Below are positions 3,956 through 5,570 of a DNA stretch of 5,570 nt, piece by piece. How positions within the stretch are numbered: the stretch's first letter is position 1; each line of letters starts with the position of its first letter. The translations under genes and the position numbers were made by a program. Below the pieces are notes generated by a model. It saw only the letters and a list, made by a program, of their open reading frames with translations. It had not been told where the DNA came from and did no database searches. This DNA is from Chloroflexota bacterium (GTDB lineage: Bacteria > Chloroflexota > Dehalococcoidia > GIF9 > UBA5629). The stretch is taken from positions 1 through 5,570 of the forward strand of contig JAPLHL010000133.1 of the NCBI GenBank assembly GCA_026389655.1, given 5' to 3'.

Positions 3956-5551
3956 TCACTGGTTCCACGTACCGCCGTTATTCCGGCTATGCGAGACGGC
4001 GCTTTCCGTGCCGCTGGTTCCTGCGTAGGCCATTTTGCCATCGGCCGACCATGCTACCCTGGCTTCCCGTGAGCCTGTGGGAGCTTTTTGACTGGGTTGC
4101 CAGACGGGATAGTTGGAAGTTGGATTAGCGCAGAAATAGGTCTGGACCTGGTAGCACCCTCCGCTGCTTATGCATTTCGCAGCGCCTGCCAGCAGCTTGC
4201 CGTTCGCAGTGGAGCCGTAAAAAGCTATGGATGCAATAGGCTCGGGCGCATTCATACGGTATGGGATAGAGTCGACAACCCGGTATATATCCTGGCTGGC
4301 ATGGTTCTTTCTCCATGAGACAAATACCTGGCGGGAATACGGGTTACTGACATCGTAATCTGACGGCAGTGAGATATCTGCGTAAATAAGAGGAGTACCG
4401 GGAGTGCCCTTGCCGGGTGCGCCTAATTCCACCGGATAGCCGCTGAGACTGTTCCATACCGTACCCCGTGAGCCGAGATCGCGGGCTCCAGCGTATAAAA
4501 ACGTCTGTGTTGCGCTTGAGGCTACCAATAATATCGTTCCATCAGACGAGTATTTGATTGCTGCTACATCAGTACCCCCGCCTCCCGGAGGGCTCCAGCC
4601 GCTGCTGCCTGTGCCGGCATTGAACCATCCCCCTCCAAAACTTGTGAGTATATTAATGAAAACACTACCGCCCGCAGCCCCGTTCCACGTTCCCGCGGCG
4701 ATTTCGCGTTGTGGAGAACCATAACCGGGTGAGATGGCAATACACCTGGCCGCTTGCCCGGCCCCGATAACGGCGGCCAGACCGGTGGAGCTGAAATTAG
4801 TGGCCCCGCCATCTGCGGATATATATATATCACGTCCACTATCTGTTGCCACTGCAACAAACAGCGGATCATCCGGAGCGACCGTGAGGTCCACCCAGGG
4901 TGGTCCGCCAGCTATTTTATTTGAAATATCCAGCCAGCCAATACCTGCATTGTCCGACCGGTATAGGCGCCCGCTTAAGGTATTCAGCGCATAGAGCGTT
5001 AAACCGTCGCTACTAATAGCGATCCTGCTCACGTCTCCCCCAATCAATGTTAAACCGCCGGAACCTGTGGGCACAGTAACCTGCGCCACCTGTTGCGGAG
5101 GCGACCCTGCAATGGAAATACTCCGGCTGGCGGGTACGGTCTCTATCTGCCCGCTCTTGTTCTGCGCCTTTACATAAAATGTGTAATTGCCATTAGGAAG
5201 ATTTGTGAATGTCCGGGAAGTGTCGGACAGAAACGGTGTGTAATCCTGATCGAAGCCCTGCAGGTATGTTGCATAAGTGAGCGTCGAAGGATCGACCGAA
5301 GAAAGCGTGCTGGCCCATTTGAATGTGAATGTGCCGTAATTAATGCTCCCTGTTGGTCCTTCGTAAATCTCTGTGTGGAGGTGGATAACCGGGGTTGAGG
5401 GCAGTATCGGTGGTGTAGTGGGTGTGGGGAGTGTAGATGGCAAAGTATTTGGCTCGGCGCACCCAAATGGTGTCGCCATCAAGATCACCAGCAGCAGCAA
5501 TAAGACCTGGACCTTCATCATATCCCCGTCGTTCGTTGATCTTTTCTTCAC
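3956..5551 (-). CDS. exported Y_Y_Y / Asp-box beta-propeller protein, probable lipoprotein
   Basis: A 531-residue exported protein. A hydrophobic signal helix (about residues 15-29) ends in PFGC with Cys31; the Gly at -1 fits a lipobox, but Phe at -2 and Pro at -3 are unusual, so lipid anchoring is likely rather than certain. Residues 32-55 are a Pro/Thr linker. Residues 57-148 form an Ig-like domain similar to Y_Y_Y (YLQGFDQDYTPF then FTNLPNGNYTFYVKAQNKSG). From about 160 on, repeated short strands with Asp-boxes indicate a BNR/sialidase-like beta-propeller: S199-W206 (SDNAGIGW), S245-N252 (SADGGATN, Trp replaced) and S522-W529 (SRNNGGTW). No catalytic residues of sialidases are recognisable, so a surface binding or structural role is more likely. 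The protein stops two residues after the last Asp-box. The start is ambiguous: GTG at 5549-5551 (an 11-nt gap behind a TATAAT) or the ATGs at codons 11-12, behind GGGG. Confidence 0.83.
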   Translation of the reverse strand: MKKRSTNDGDMMKVQVLLLLLVILMATPFGCAEPNTLPSTLPTPTTPPILPSTPVIHLHTEIYEGPTGSINYGTFTFKWASTLSSVDPSTLTYATYLQGFDQDYTPFLSDTSRTFTNLPNGNYTFYVKAQNKSGQIETVPASRSISIAGSPPQQVAQVTVPTGSGGLTLIGGDVSRIAISSDGLTLYALNTLSGRLYRSDNAGIGWLDISNKIAGGPPWVDLTVAPDDPLFVAVATDSGRDIYISADGGATNFSSTGLAAVIGAGQAARCIAISPGYGSPQREIAAGTWNGAAGGSVFINILTSFGGGWFNAGTGSSGWSPPGGGGTDVAAIKYSSDGTILLVASSATQTFLYAGARDLGSRGTVWNSLSGYPVELGAPGKGTPGTPLIYADISLPSDYDVSNPYSRQVFVSWRKNHASQDIYRVVDSIPYRMNAPEPIASIAFYGSTANGKLLAGAAKCISSGGCYQVQTYFCANPTSNYPVWQPSQKAPTGSREARVAWSADGKMAYAGTSGTESAVSHSRNNGGTWNQ

Positions 5552-5562
5552 AATCCATTGTT

Positions 5563-5568
5563 ATTATA
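5563..5568 (-). promoter_or_regulatory. candidate -10 box of the lipoprotein gene
   Basis: A perfect TATAAT on the minus strand ends 11 nt before the GTG at 5551. The -35 region lies outside the window. With the GTG start the mRNA would be almost leaderless; with the ATG at codon 11 or 12 the leader would be about 35 nt and include GGGG. Confidence 0.45.
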
Positions 5569-5570
5569 CA

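Noticed and set aside
4819..4830. (AT)6 microsatellite
   Set aside because: It lies inside the propeller gene, is in frame and codes for ordinary residues (IYI region); too short to suggest phase variation.
5340..5558. Minus-strand frame starting at an ATG (5556-5558) just upstream of the lipoprotein start
   Set aside because: The translation has no signal peptide or family resemblance, while the overlapping frame gives a signal peptide, linker and long domain protein. The ATG has no ribosome binding site within the window.
1..5570. CRISPR array, insertion sequence, tRNA/rRNA or an operon encoding a new defence system
   Set aside because: No spaced direct repeats, terminal inverted repeats with transposase, cloverleaf-like sequence or defence-type gene set was seen. 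The genes are mostly independent units of known families.

Overview
The window carries eight protein-coding genes with little space between them. Seven are on the minus strand and one (thyA, 1993-2643) is on the plus strand. Promoters look bacterial (sigma70-like -35/-10 boxes), and three genes have strong GGAGG ribosome binding sites. The gene content nevertheless has an archaeal flavour: an archaellin-type N-terminus, an archaeal-type compact thymidylate synthase, and a flavoprotein with the cysteine spacing of methanoarchaeal iron-sulfur flavoprotein (Isf). This mix, with a SemiSWEET, a TIGR04076-type protein and a long surface-type beta-propeller protein, fits a Chloroflexota bacterium close to Dehalococcoidia. 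That assignment is inferred from gene content by eye and was not tested.

Layout. 1-162 (-) is the 5' end of an archaellin/type IV pilin-like gene cut by the window edge. 163-371 is its leader and promoter, including a perfect 7-bp inverted repeat over the -35 box, plus a weak hairpin behind the next gene. 372-716 (-) is a small TIGR04076-like protein with its own promoter. 784-1476 (-) is a HAD hydrolase. 1537-1818 (-) is a SemiSWEET-type three-helix transporter. 1819-1992 is a divergent promoter region. 1993-2643 (+) is thymidylate synthase. 2644-2764 is a convergent gap without a clear terminator. 2765-3337 (-) is an Isf-like flavodoxin-fold oxidoreductase, whose start is set by a strong ribosome binding site at a GTG. 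3406-3927 (-) is a DEDDh 3'-5' exonuclease. 3956-5551 (-) is an exported, probably membrane-anchored protein with a Pro/Thr linker, a Y_Y_Y-like domain and an Asp-box (BNR) beta-propeller.

The genes do not form one pathway. Thymidylate synthase and the exonuclease belong to nucleotide and DNA metabolism, the flavoprotein to redox chemistry, SemiSWEET to sugar transport, and the two ends of the window to the cell surface. Most genes appear to be separate transcription units. The most interesting regulatory signal is a split in translation initiation. The TIGR04076-like, SemiSWEET and Isf-like genes have textbook GGAGG sites 8-9 nt before the start. The HAD, thyA, exonuclease and possibly lipoprotein genes have no such site, but have a -10-like hexamer only 11-12 nt before the start codon, which suggests leaderless or near-leaderless mRNAs. 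I found no CRISPR array, insertion sequence, tRNA or rRNA, and no clearly new multi-gene system.
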